NCBI RefSeq assembly: GCF_900269665.1
Contig: NZ_LT985361.1
Location: forward strand, 6,121,833 to 6,158,051
DNA: 36,219 bases
Source of the DNA: Nocardia suismassiliense
GTDB taxonomy: Bacteria; Actinomycetota; Actinomycetes; Mycobacteriales; Mycobacteriaceae
Direction: 5' to 3'
Shown: piece after piece, positions 1 to 6,905 of the stretch
Position numbering within the stretch: position 1 is the stretch's first letter
Layout: every line of letters starts with the position of its first letter
Notes under the pieces: model-generated
The model's input: only the letters and a program-made list of their open reading frames with translations
The model's database searches: none
Told to the model about the DNA's origin: nothing
Translations under genes and position numbers: made by a program

Positions 1-240
1 GGTGGCGCGGGTGTTCTGCCAGTAGCTGGTGTCCATCGCCATCCGCACGAGCCCGGTGTTGTCGGTCAGGCCGTCGGAGAGTTCGTTGAAGGCGAGCTTG
101 GCGACGCGATCCAGGGTCACCGGCGGGGTCAGCGTCCGTACCGCGCCACCCCGGTTCGCCGCGGGCCGGCCCAGCGCGGCGTCCGGGGCGGCCGCCCAGG
201 CGGCCCCCCCCCCCACCGCCCCGCGGCGGGCCCCGCGCAC
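1..240 (-). CDS. N-terminal part of an unrecognised protein (runs off the window)
   Basis: The minus strand is open from a possible GTG at 240 to the window edge, with G or C in nearly every third codon position over the last 150 bases. The readable part, ending in DTSYWQNTRAT, has a normal mixed composition unlike the other frames. I do not recognise the family. The start is uncertain because the first 30 or so codons are Ala/Gly/Arg-rich and run through an 11-base homopolymer (C on the plus strand, about 204-214). A sequencing or real frameshift there would change the N-terminus. It lies downstream of sigF on the same strand. Confidence 0.35.
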   Translation of the reverse strand, partial: MRGARRGAVGGGAAWAAAPDAALGRPAANRGGAVRTLTPPVTLDRVAKLAFNELSDGLTDNTGLVRMAMDTSYWQNTRAT

Positions 241-248
241 CCGGGCGC

Positions 249-431
249 CAACCCGCCCCCCCCGCCCCGCCGGACCCGGTACCACCGGTGCCCGGTCCCG
301 ACCCGGCGCCGTCGCCGCCGGACCCCGGTCGCCCCGATCCGCTCCCGCCGGTCCCCGACCCCGGTTCGCCGTTCCCGCCGACCGACCCGGTGCCACCACC
401 GACCGACCCGGTCCCGCCGAATCCGCTCTGA
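249..431 (+). other. Proline-rich open stretch ending in a stop; status unclear
   Basis: The plus-strand frame ending with TGA at 429-431 encodes a Pro/Asp/Gly-rich tail with repeats such as PTDPVPP. Such tails occur at the C-termini of exported actinobacterial proteins. The stop lies 18 bases from the end of convergent sigF, which would suit a real gene end. However, the same frame is closed by a stop near 93, and the minus strand of the upstream part looks coding. It is either the tail of a gene broken at the C11 homopolymer or a composition artefact of Gly-rich DNA. Confidence 0.2.
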
Positions 432-449
432 GCCGGGGCAATTCGGCGA

Positions 450-1235
450 TCAGTCGCGTAAGGCCTGATCGCGCAACTGATTCAGGGTCTTCGACAGAAT
501 TCGCGAGACGTGCATCTGGGAAACCCCCAGCACGTCCGCGATCTGCGACTGCGTCTTGGACTCGAAGAACCGCATGATCAGCACCTGACGCTCGCGCTCG
601 GGCAGCTCTTCGATCAGTGGCCGGACGGCGAGGTAGTCCTCCACCAGATGGTAGGAAGGTTCTTCCTCGCCAAGGCTTTCCAGCAGCGGCAACGGCGCGT
701 TCTCGATATCGTCGCCGGCCACCGCGTCGATGGACGAGGACTGATAAGCGTTGCCGGCGATCAGCGCCTGGGTGACCTCGACGATGTCGACGTCCAGCTC
801 GTCGGCGATCTCGCGGGCGCGCGGTATCCGGCCGAGCCGCTGCGACAACGCCTCCACGGTGGCCCCGATGCTGAGCTGAATCTCCTTGGTGCGCCGCGGT
901 ACTCGCACCGCCCAGGTGTTGTCCCGGAAATGCCTGCGCACCTCGCCCATGATGGTGGGCACCGCGAAGGCCAGGAACGACGAGCCGCGGGTGACGTCGA
1001 ACCGGTCGGTCGCCTGCACCAGCCCGAGCCGGGCGACTTGCAGCAGATCATCGAAATTCTCACCGCGCCCGGCGAATTTACGCGCGATGTGCTCGGCGAG
1101 CGGCAGGCAGCGGCCGATCAGTTCTTCGCGCATCGTCTCGCGACGCGGGTCCCCTTGGTCCAGTGCGGCGATCTTCTCGAACAGCGGCTCGATGTTGTCG
1201 TAGCTGTCGCCGCGTGATCTCGATTCACCCGCCAT
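450..1235 (-). CDS. sigF: RNA polymerase sigma factor SigF (general stress, SigB/SigF family)
   Basis: A 261-residue group 3 sigma factor that directs RNA polymerase to stress promoters. Region 2 is seen around FDDLLQVARLGLVQA and GSSFLAFAVPTIMGEVRRHFRD. Region 3 follows (LSQRLGRIPRAREIADEL). Region 4 has ELPERERQVLIMRFFES and the helix-turn-helix SQSQIADVLGVSQMHVSRIL-type segment at the C-terminus. Length is normal for the family. The start overlaps the end of usfX by 11 bases, the classical usfX-sigF arrangement of mycobacteria, so the two are co-transcribed and probably coupled in translation. A candidate SigF promoter upstream of usfX implies positive autoregulation. The family call is firm. 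Confidence 0.95.
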   Translation of the reverse strand: MAGESRSRGDSYDNIEPLFEKIAALDQGDPRRETMREELIGRCLPLAEHIARKFAGRGENFDDLLQVARLGLVQATDRFDVTRGSSFLAFAVPTIMGEVRRHFRDNTWAVRVPRRTKEIQLSIGATVEALSQRLGRIPRAREIADELDVDIVEVTQALIAGNAYQSSSIDAVAGDDIENAPLPLLESLGEEEPSYHLVEDYLAVRPLIEELPERERQVLIMRFFESKTQSQIADVLGVSQMHVSRILSKTLNQLRDQALRD

Positions 1236-1668
1236 CCGATGCCCCTCGTATCCAACTGAAGTCGACCACAGTGGGATACCCGGATAGGAAGCCGTCGAAC
1301 GGCGCTTGCGCGGCGGCGATCGAATGGGTCAGCGTGCGCACGATGTGCCAGCCGAACCCCGCCTGCCCCACCACCGACTCCGAGGTGGCCACCGAGGCGA
1401 CGTGCACGAACATTTGCCTGCTGTCATAGGTGAAGTCGCAGTCCAGGGTGGATCCGGGCACCGCGTCCAAGATCAGCGAGGTGGCGACCTCGTCGAGCGC
1501 GAGGCGGATGTCGGTGACCTCGTCGAGGGCGAAGTCGGCGATGAGGGCGACGGTCTCGGCGAGCGCGCGCAACATCGTCAACTGTTCCAGCTGCGCGGGG
1601 ATTCGAACGCCGACCGTTGTTGTTTCCGTTGAGGATCGGGAAGTCGATTCCCCCATGCCCATCACCAC
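1225..1668 (-). CDS. usfX: Anti-sigma factor UsfX/RsbW (GHKL ATPase fold)
   Basis: A 147-residue anti-sigma factor of the RsbW/SpoIIAB type, expected to bind and hold SigF until a STAS antagonist releases it. Recognisable features are VGVRIPAQLEQLTMLRAL at the N-terminus, the N-box-like helix RLALDEVATSLI (about residues 80-95) and the late FGWHIVRTL segment. The usual Asn of the N-box is not present in canonical form; from memory, mycobacterial UsfX has a similar DEVxTxLI helix. The gene overlaps sigF by 11 bases. Several ATG/GTG codons lie within the first five codons, so the start could shift by a few residues. A consensus SigF promoter lies about 125 bases upstream. Confidence 0.9.
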   Translation of the reverse strand: MVMGMGESTSRSSTETTTVGVRIPAQLEQLTMLRALAETVALIADFALDEVTDIRLALDEVATSLILDAVPGSTLDCDFTYDSRQMFVHVASVATSESVVGQAGFGWHIVRTLTHSIAAAQAPFDGFLSGYPTVVDFSWIRGASDGG

Positions 1669-1791
1669 CTTGCTCTCGCAGCCGAACCCGGTGCCGTCGG
1701 TGACCGTCCATCCGAGTTATTCCGGGCCGCCCGCACCCAGCGCCGCGACAGGCAACCACTTCGAGGCCGCAGCGCTCCTCATCGCTTCGGT

Positions 1792-1813
1792 CGTACCCGC
1801 CGCAGCGGGTACG
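1792..1813 (-). terminator. Perfect 9-bp stem-loop after the PAS-ANTAR gene
   Basis: CGTACCCGC (1792-1800), loop CGCA, GCGGGTACG (1805-1813). It starts 16 bases past the PAS-ANTAR stop codon and has no U-tract, as is common for high-GC terminators. It coincides with the -10 element of the sigF promoter, so it may act in termination, as a protein-binding dyad, or both. Confidence 0.5.
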
Positions 1814-1817
1814 AAAC
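1793..1817 (-). promoter_or_regulatory. SigF-type promoter of usfX-sigF
   Basis: On the minus strand GTTT (1817-1814), 15 bases, then GGGTAC (1798-1793) matches the mycobacterial SigF consensus GTTT-N15-17-GGGTA(T). It lies about 125 bases before usfX and implies autoregulation. The -10 element is inside a perfect hairpin (1792-1813). Confidence 0.7.
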
Positions 1818-1829
1818 GTGCGTGCGGGC

Positions 1830-2504
1830 TCAGTCGGCGTCGATGCGCTCGTGTGCGGTCAGCAGGAGATGGTCGAATCGGGTGCGCAAGCCCGCCGTCG
1901 CGGTGGTGAGCGTGGTGAGGTCGGCGACCAGGCGCGAAGCCAAGGTGCGCAGCTTGATGTTGGTCTCCTGCGAGCGCCAGCTGAGCACCCGGAACGCCTG
2001 CTCGGAGCTGACGCCGTAGACCAGCATCACCGCGCCCTTGGCCTGTTCGATCACCGCACGGGAGGCCCACAGTTCGGGCAGCGCGTCGTCGAGAGCTTCT
2101 TGCCGATGGTGCTCGAGGGTGTCGGTCACGTCGATGTAGTACCCGGCGGTGCCCGCGACCTGCTCTCCCTCATCGAAGAGATGGTCGGCGACGACGATGA
2201 TGTGGTGGACCTCGCCTGCGGTGTCGATGATCCGGTGCCTGCTGGAGAACGGTTCGCCGTGCTCGATGGATTTGGCCAGTGCGTTGGCGACCTGGGCGCG
2301 ATCGTCGGGGTGTTTATGGGTCAGCAGCAAATCGGTGGTCGGCACCACGGTGCCCGGCGTATAACCGTGCATCGCGGCGACCTCGTCCGACCATTCCCAG
2401 CGCTGATCGGCGAACCAAAAGCGAAAACTACCGACACTCTGTGGTGTCCCCAATCCGATCACCCGGTCCAGCGCAAGCGAATCCTCGGGCTGGACCGGCC
2501 CCAT
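1830..2504 (-). CDS. PAS and ANTAR domain RNA-binding regulator
   Basis: A 224-residue protein with a PAS sensor domain (about residues 25-130: FRFWFADQRWEWSDEVAAMHGY, HPDDRAQV, then a GYYIDVTD end strand) and an ANTAR domain (about 145-215: RAVIEQAKGAVM, SSEQAFRVLSWRSQETNIKLRTLA). ANTAR domains bind paired hexaloop RNA hairpins and prevent transcription termination. The PAS part probably senses a small ligand, redox state or light. The start is uncertain: ATG at 2504 is chosen, but ATG at 2561 is also in frame and neither has a clear ribosome binding site. It lies between the STAS gene and usfX-sigF on the same strand, so it is a plausible input to SigF control. Confidence 0.85.
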   Translation of the reverse strand: MGPVQPEDSLALDRVIGLGTPQSVGSFRFWFADQRWEWSDEVAAMHGYTPGTVVPTTDLLLTHKHPDDRAQVANALAKSIEHGEPFSSRHRIIDTAGEVHHIIVVADHLFDEGEQVAGTAGYYIDVTDTLEHHRQEALDDALPELWASRAVIEQAKGAVMLVYGVSSEQAFRVLSWRSQETNIKLRTLASRLVADLTTLTTATAGLRTRFDHLLLTAHERIDAD

Positions 2505-2602
2505 TTCAGTCACAGCGCAAGTATCCGTCGTCGGCCTACGCCACGCGAACAGATCCGGCATCGCCACGCCGGAATGGGCGCCGCTCCTGCGTCGGTCGTT
2601 CC

Positions 2603-3013
2603 TCACGCGTCCAGTGCGGCGCGCATCGACGAATAATGATTGAACAGCGGCCGGACGCCGGAGACCTCGAGCGACCGCTCGATCGCGGGGCGACCGGCGA
2701 CGATGCGGACATCGGTGCCTTCGCACGCGGCGCGCTGCCGGACCGAGCCGAGGGTGCTCGCGGCCCGCAGGCTCAGGAACCTGGCTGCGCGTAGATCGAT
2801 CACCACGACGTGGCAGTTGGATCGAACGGCCTGTTCGACGGTGGCGAAGAACTGGGGGCAGGCCGCCGCGTCCAATTCGCCTTCGGCGCGGACCACCACA
2901 CATTCGTGGCGGCGGTCTACGCGCTGTGCCCAGGAGTGATTGTCGTGGCTCGGCCCCGAACCATTCCGGTGCACGCCCTCTGCGTGCGAATGCAGAGCGG
3001 AACTAACGGACAT
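2603..3013 (-). CDS. STAS-domain protein, likely anti-sigma factor antagonist
   Basis: A 136-residue STAS-domain protein related to RsbV/SpoIIAA, which binds the anti-sigma factor to free the sigma factor. Typical strands and helices are seen: VVVRAEGELDAAACPQFFATVEQAV, HVVVIDLRAARFLSLRAASTL, and a C-terminal VRIVAGRPAIERSLEVSGV. The start ATG at 3013 is set by a strong GGGAGG seven bases upstream; an ATG at 3028 is part of that binding site. The usual DSSG loop with its phospho-serine reads FLSLRAA here, so the normal phosphorylation switch may be absent. Neighbours are the PAS-ANTAR and usfX-sigF genes, all on one strand. Confidence 0.85.
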   Translation of the reverse strand: MSVSSALHSHAEGVHRNGSGPSHDNHSWAQRVDRRHECVVVRAEGELDAAACPQFFATVEQAVRSNCHVVVIDLRAARFLSLRAASTLGSVRQRAACEGTDVRIVAGRPAIERSLEVSGVRPLFNHYSSMRAALDA

Positions 3014-3330
3014 AACTGAACCTCCCATATAAGGGGGGAAATTCCAGTTCCACGCAACACGTCCGGACGAGAAAAGAGAAGGGGGCGAACAACTGTCGCA
3101 ACTGTGCGAATAGGTCGTCGCGACGATCCCATCGACCGGATTTCGGCGGGTGTGGTGCGCCAGGCGTCGAACCGGGGCGGCTGTAGTCTCAACCTCCCTC
3201 TAGTGTCGCATGGTCCGTTGCCGATGTCACAAATTCAGACACCACCGCAGGTCCACGGGGCACTGGCGCGATGGCCGCAGCGGATCTCTCGATGATCGTC
3301 TGCCCGCAATACGTACCGGCAAACAACCCG
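3014..3330. other. Intergenic region upstream of the STAS gene
   Basis: About 350 bases separate the STAS gene from the next small gene. No convincing coding frame, RNA or repeat was seen. It must carry the promoter for the minus-strand STAS gene, but no clear -10/-35 pair or SigF motif was found on that strand. Confidence 0.5.
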
Positions 3331-3355
3331 GATTGATGCCGTGGCGAGCGGGTAG
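3331..3355 (+). promoter_or_regulatory. SigF-type promoter before the 38-residue gene
   Basis: GATT (3331-3334), 15 bases, GGGTAG (3350-3355). The ATG at 3365 is only nine bases past the -10, so the transcript would be nearly leaderless, which fits the lack of a ribosome binding site there. Confidence 0.6.
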
Positions 3356-3364
3356 GCCCTGCAT

Positions 3365-3481
3365 ATGGAAATACTGGTGATCATCGGAATCGCGGTGCTC
3401 GTCGGCGCCGTAGTCCTGTCGCGTAAATCGAAAGGCCGACGACCGAACGCCCCGGAATCGCCGGGCAACGACGGAAAGTAG
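3365..3481 (+). CDS. Small single-span membrane protein, 38 residues
   Basis: A 38-residue protein made of one hydrophobic helix at the very N-terminus (MEILVIIGIAVLVGAVVLS) followed by a basic, polar tail (RKSKGRRPNAPESPG). It should sit in the cytoplasmic membrane with the tail inside. The gene directly follows a SigF-type promoter and ends just before the DUF6480 gene, so the two probably form a small stress-induced operon. I do not recognise the family. The coding call rests on the ideal hydrophobic profile, the promoter position and the tight spacing to the next gene. Confidence 0.6.
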   Translation: MEILVIIGIAVLVGAVVLSRKSKGRRPNAPESPGNDGK

Positions 3482-3488
3482 GCGCGTG

Positions 3489-3719
3489 ATGGCCGCTATG
3501 GACCCCGACCCGGCACGCACCCCCGATCTGGAGCGCGGCGGCGGCGTACCGCCGGGCTCCACGCCGCCGGAGACCGCACAGACCTCCGGCCTGTCCGCTC
3601 CCGAGCCGTCGACCAGCCATCACTTCCCCGGCACCGGCGTCGTCGCGATCATCGTGACGATCGTGCTGGTGGTCCTGTTCACCGCGGCCGCGCTCGGCAT
3701 CATCGTATCGATGATCTGA
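3489..3719 (+). CDS. DUF6480 family small membrane protein
   Basis: A 76-residue protein with the family's typical N-terminal pattern MDPDPARTPDLERGGGVPPG, a Pro/Ser-rich linker and a C-terminal membrane helix (about residues 44-70, VVAIIVTIVLVVLFTAAALGIIV). Family members are short actinobacterial proteins of unknown role. The start may be the ATG at 3489 or the GTG at 3486. It begins seven bases after the 38-residue gene and probably shares its SigF-type promoter. The family assignment is from memory of the DPDP...GGGVPPG signature. Confidence 0.75.
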   Translation: MAAMDPDPARTPDLERGGGVPPGSTPPETAQTSGLSAPEPSTSHHFPGTGVVAIIVTIVLVVLFTAAALGIIVSMI

Positions 3720-3750
3720 CTCCGCCGCGTATCACTCAGCGGGGTCAGGG

Positions 3751-3775
3751 GTTTCGTTCGCGCGCCGACGGGCAT
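3751..3775 (+). promoter_or_regulatory. SigF-type promoter before the GT4 gene
   Basis: GTTT (3751-3754), 15 bases, GGGCAT (3770-3775), one base off GGGTAT. It lies about 100 bases upstream of the glycosyltransferase start. Confidence 0.5.
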
Positions 3776-3875
3776 ATCTGTGACATAGCCGAATTCCACA
3801 CATGTCACGCGATGCCTGGTCGCGGGCACCGCGCAGCGCCGCCTTGTGCCCGTCGTGGTGAGAACGGAGCACATC

Positions 3876-5087
3876 GTGAAAATTGCCATGGTTTCCGAGA
3901 ACGCCAGCCCACTCAGCACAACCGCGGTGACCGGCCAGCATATCCATGTCGCGGAATGGGCGGCGGCCTACGCGCGGCGCGGACACGAGGTCACCGTCTA
4001 TCCCCGCCGCGATGATCCGAATCTGTTGCCGGAGTTGGTCACCGATGCGGGCTACCGTGTCGTCCACGTGAACGCCGGCCCGGCCGAACCGCTGCCCAGA
4101 GACCAAAGTCTGCCGCACCTCGGCGATTTCGGCACTTTCCTGCAGCGCCAGTGGGGGCTGGACACCCCGGACATCGTGCACGCGCACTTCTGGATGTCCG
4201 GCCTCGCTGCGGAATTGGCCGCACGCGCGCACGGGATTCCGGTGGTGGTCACCTTCCACGCGCTCGGCACCGTACGGCGCCGCCATCAGGGTCTGGCCGA
4301 CACCAGCCCGCGCTCGCGCATCCGCTTCGAACGCCTGATCGCCGGGCGCGCAGCCCATATCGTGGCGACCTGCTCCGACGAGGTGATGGAGCTGACCAGG
4401 ATGGGCATCCCCCGGTTCCGCATCTCGGTCGTGCCGAGCGGCGTGGATCTGTCCGCCTTCACCCCGGAGGGCCCGGTCGCCGAACGCGGGCAACGGCACC
4501 GCATGCACCGCGTGCTCTCGGTCGGCAGGTTGGTGCCGCGCAAGGGATTCGACGTCGCGATCAAGGCGCTGCAGGAGCTGCCGGACACCGAACTGGTGAT
4601 CGCGGGCGGACCGGTCGGTGACGACATCGAGGACGACAGCGAGGGCAGGCGACTGCGCAGGCTGGCGATGGAATACGGTGTGCAGGACCGGCTTCGCATG
4701 CTCGGCCAGCTCCGCCGTAGCGAGCTGCCCCGCTGGTATCGGTCCGCCGACGTGGTGCTGAGCACGCCCTGGTACGAACCGTTCGGCATGGTGGCGCTGG
4801 AGGCGATGGCCTGCCGGAAACCGGTGGTGGCCACCGCGGTCGGCGGTCAGCTCGATACCGTCGTCGACGGGGTCACCGGCAGGCTCGTCGCACCGCCGGA
4901 TCCGCTCACCGTGGCCAGGGCGGTCCGCCAGCTGCTCGAAGACCGGACCCTGCGCGAAACCTGGGGTGCGGCCGGGTACCAGCGCGCCGCCAGTCGTTAT
5001 GCCTGGGATCAGGTCGCCCTCGAAACGCTCACCGCCTACCACCGGGCAGCGCCCGCGCACGCCGGGGAAGTCGTCTCGGCCCGCTGA
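3876..5087 (+). CDS. Glycosyltransferase family 4
   Basis: A 403-residue retaining GT-B glycosyltransferase. The N-terminal acceptor domain shows KIAMVSENASPLS, GGQH-like TGQHIHVAEWAAAYARRGHEVTVY and HAHFWMSG. The C-terminal donor domain shows VGRLVPRKGFDVAIKAL and the EX7E-type motif in YEPFGMVALEAMACRKPVVA. It should move a sugar from a nucleotide donor to an unknown acceptor in the cytoplasm. The GTG at 3876 is chosen because CGGAGC lies six bases upstream; a GTG at 3846 would add ten residues without a binding site. The convergent DUF6328 gene ends six bases away. A SigF-type promoter suggests stress-induced glycoconjugate or storage-sugar synthesis. Confidence 0.9.
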   Translation: MKIAMVSENASPLSTTAVTGQHIHVAEWAAAYARRGHEVTVYPRRDDPNLLPELVTDAGYRVVHVNAGPAEPLPRDQSLPHLGDFGTFLQRQWGLDTPDIVHAHFWMSGLAAELAARAHGIPVVVTFHALGTVRRRHQGLADTSPRSRIRFERLIAGRAAHIVATCSDEVMELTRMGIPRFRISVVPSGVDLSAFTPEGPVAERGQRHRMHRVLSVGRLVPRKGFDVAIKALQELPDTELVIAGGPVGDDIEDDSEGRRLRRLAMEYGVQDRLRMLGQLRRSELPRWYRSADVVLSTPWYEPFGMVALEAMACRKPVVATAVGGQLDTVVDGVTGRLVAPPDPLTVARAVRQLLEDRTLRETWGAAGYQRAASRYAWDQVALETLTAYHRAAPAHAGEVVSAR

Positions 5088-5093
5088 ACGCCG

Positions 5094-5639
5094 TCAGCTC
5101 GTTTCGTCGTCGGGCCGGCTCGTCCTGCGCCAGAACAGCGGCGCGATCAGCCACGCCACCAAGAACAGCACCGCGACGGCCACACCCGCCACCACCCCGT
5201 CGGCCGTCCCGGTGACCATGGTGACCACCAGCACCGTCGCCCCGATCAGCGCGATGCCGAGCAAGCCGACGCCCGCCATGGCGCAGCGATGCGCCGCGGC
5301 GACCACATTGCCGAGCCGGTGCCGCCGGAACAGGATTCGATGCCACGAGACCGGCGCGACCAGGAACACCGTCGCCCCGATCGCCGCGAACAAGGTCACC
5401 AGGTAGAGCACCCTGAGCCCATGTGACAACGACGCGAACGCGGGCTGGAACGGCACGATCAACAGGGCCGAGATCAGGAACTGGACACCCGTTTGCACCA
5501 CCCGCAACTCTTGGATGAGATTGCTCCAATTGCGGTCCAGCCGTTCGATTTCGGTCTCACCGCGGACGGTGCGATTCCACTCGGCATCACTGCTCGGCAC
5601 GGACGGCCCGCGCTTGCTCGGCCCCCGGGTAGCGTCCAT
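5094..5639 (-). CDS. DUF6328 family membrane protein
   Basis: A 181-residue protein. The N-terminal region has the family signature ETEIERLDRNWSNLIQELRVVQTGVQFL, followed by four membrane helices: FLISALLIVPF, LRVLYLVTLFAAIGATVFLVAP, MAGVGLLGIALIGATVLVVT and VVAGVAVAVLFLVAWLIAP. Members are found across actinobacteria and have no assigned function. The ATG at 5639 follows GGAG closely, with AGGAG further upstream. It is divergent from the next glycosyltransferase operon, and the two share a symmetric pair of SigF-type promoters. A role in the stress-adapted membrane is an inference from that. Confidence 0.8.
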   Translation of the reverse strand: MDATRGPSKRGPSVPSSDAEWNRTVRGETEIERLDRNWSNLIQELRVVQTGVQFLISALLIVPFQPAFASLSHGLRVLYLVTLFAAIGATVFLVAPVSWHRILFRRHRLGNVVAAAHRCAMAGVGLLGIALIGATVLVVTMVTGTADGVVAGVAVAVLFLVAWLIAPLFWRRTSRPDDETS

Positions 5640-5701
5640 CTCCGGTCATCTCCTACTCACCCCGTCCCAGCTGTGCACGGGCTGTTTCCGCAGGTATGGG
5701 G

Positions 5702-5726
5702 GTACCCGGTCTGCCGGGGATTAACC
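5702..5726 (-). promoter_or_regulatory. SigF-type promoter of the DUF6328 gene
   Basis: On the minus strand GGTT (5726-5723), 15 bases, GGGTAC (5707-5702). It is the mirror image of the plus-strand promoter at 5719-5743; the dyad centre falls between 5722 and 5723. Confidence 0.6.
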
Positions 5727-5743
5727 AGCCGGCCGTCGGGTAC
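5719..5743 (+). promoter_or_regulatory. SigF-type promoter of the GT/GT9 operon
   Basis: GATT (5719-5722), 15 bases, GGGTAC (5738-5743). It abuts the -35 of the opposing promoter. The leader to the ATG at 5868 would be about 115 bases and shows no clear structure. Confidence 0.6.
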
Positions 5744-5867
5744 CACCCAACGCGCCGGGCCCGGCGAAAGCCGCCCGGGTCTTCGAAAACGCAATCCTGC
5801 CGTCAACTCGTCGGCAGTGGATGGCGAGCGTGCGTTTCGGAAACCCCGACGCGGGCACCCGGGCCAT

Positions 5868-6905
5868 ATGGAAGCTCCGACGACTGAAACGAACGGGGCG
5901 GCCGAACCGCTGAACGTTCTTGTCTGGCATGTGCACGGCCCCTGGCTCAATTCGTTTGTCCAGGGCAAGCATCGGTACCTGGTGCCGTATGACGGTCGCG
6001 ACGGCGCGCCGGGAAGCGAATGGGCGCGCGGTCGCTGCGGTCGGCCTTGGCCCAACGCCCGCGACATCGCACCGGCCGATCTCGCCGGCGAGAACATCGA
6101 TGTCGTTGTGCTGCAACGCCCCGGCGAACTCGACCTGGTCGCGGAATGGCTGGGCAGATCACCCGGCGCCGACCTGCCCGCGGTCTACGTCGAGCACGAA
6201 ACTCCGCGTGAGCACGCGGCGCTCACCCGGCATCCGCTGGCCGACCGCACCGACATACCGCTGGTCCACGTCACCCCCTTCAACCGGCTGATGTGGGACA
6301 ACGGCCGATGTCCCACCACCGTCATCCCGCACGGCGTGCGCGACCCCGGTCTGCTGTACACGGGCGAACTCCCCAGGGCCGCAACGATCATCAACGACCC
6401 GATCGCCCGCCGGCGGATCACCGGCACCGACCTGCTCGCCCCGCTCTCGCTGGCCGCGCCGATCGACGTGTACGGCACCGGCACCGAAGACCTGCCCAAC
6501 GCCTTGCAGGTACCGCCCGAACGGGTCTGCGGCGCAGGCGATTTGGTCCAGGACCGGCTGCACGCCGAGCTGGCGCGCCGCCGGGTGTTCGTGCATACGC
6601 CGCGCTGGACGTCGCTGGGCTTATCGGTGATCGAGGCGATGTACCTCGGGATGCCGATCGTCGCGCTCGGCACGACCGAGGCTTCCGCGTCGATCCCCGC
6701 CGACGCGGGCGTGGTCTCCACCGAGCCGGACATTCTCGCCGAGGCGATCCGGCAGTTCCTGCACGAACCGGTGTTCGCCGAGCTGACCGGTAAAGCCGCA
6801 CGACATTGGGCGCAGGCCAATTTCGGCATTGCGCAGTTCCTCGACCGCTGGGACGCGGTGCTCGCCGAGAGTACCGCCGCGCACCAGACGTTGCGGACGC
6901 GATGA
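5868..6905 (+). CDS. Glycosyltransferase (GT-B fold, GT4-like)
   Basis: A 345-residue protein that reads as a GT-B glycosyltransferase. It has an N-terminal VLVWHVHGPW start strand, PAVYVEHETPREH, VHVTPFNRLMWDNG and VIPHGVRDPG, and a C-terminal donor site region RRVFVHTPRWTSLGLSVIEAMYLGMPIVALG. Donor and acceptor are unknown. The start ATG at 5868 has no strong ribosome binding site; the open frame extends further upstream but has poor composition and crosses the promoter. It overlaps the next gene by four bases (ATGA), so both are translated together. Confidence 0.85.
   Translation: MEAPTTETNGAAEPLNVLVWHVHGPWLNSFVQGKHRYLVPYDGRDGAPGSEWARGRCGRPWPNARDIAPADLAGENIDVVVLQRPGELDLVAEWLGRSPGADLPAVYVEHETPREHAALTRHPLADRTDIPLVHVTPFNRLMWDNGRCPTTVIPHGVRDPGLLYTGELPRAATIINDPIARRRITGTDLLAPLSLAAPIDVYGTGTEDLPNALQVPPERVCGAGDLVQDRLHAELARRRVFVHTPRWTSLGLSVIEAMYLGMPIVALGTTEASASIPADAGVVSTEPDILAEAIRQFLHEPVFAELTGKAARHWAQANFGIAQFLDRWDAVLAESTAAHQTLRTR

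Noticed and set aside
5493..5867. N-terminal extension of the glycosyltransferase
   Set aside because: The frame is open but crosses the divergent promoter pair and the DUF6328 start, and its composition is not protein-like.
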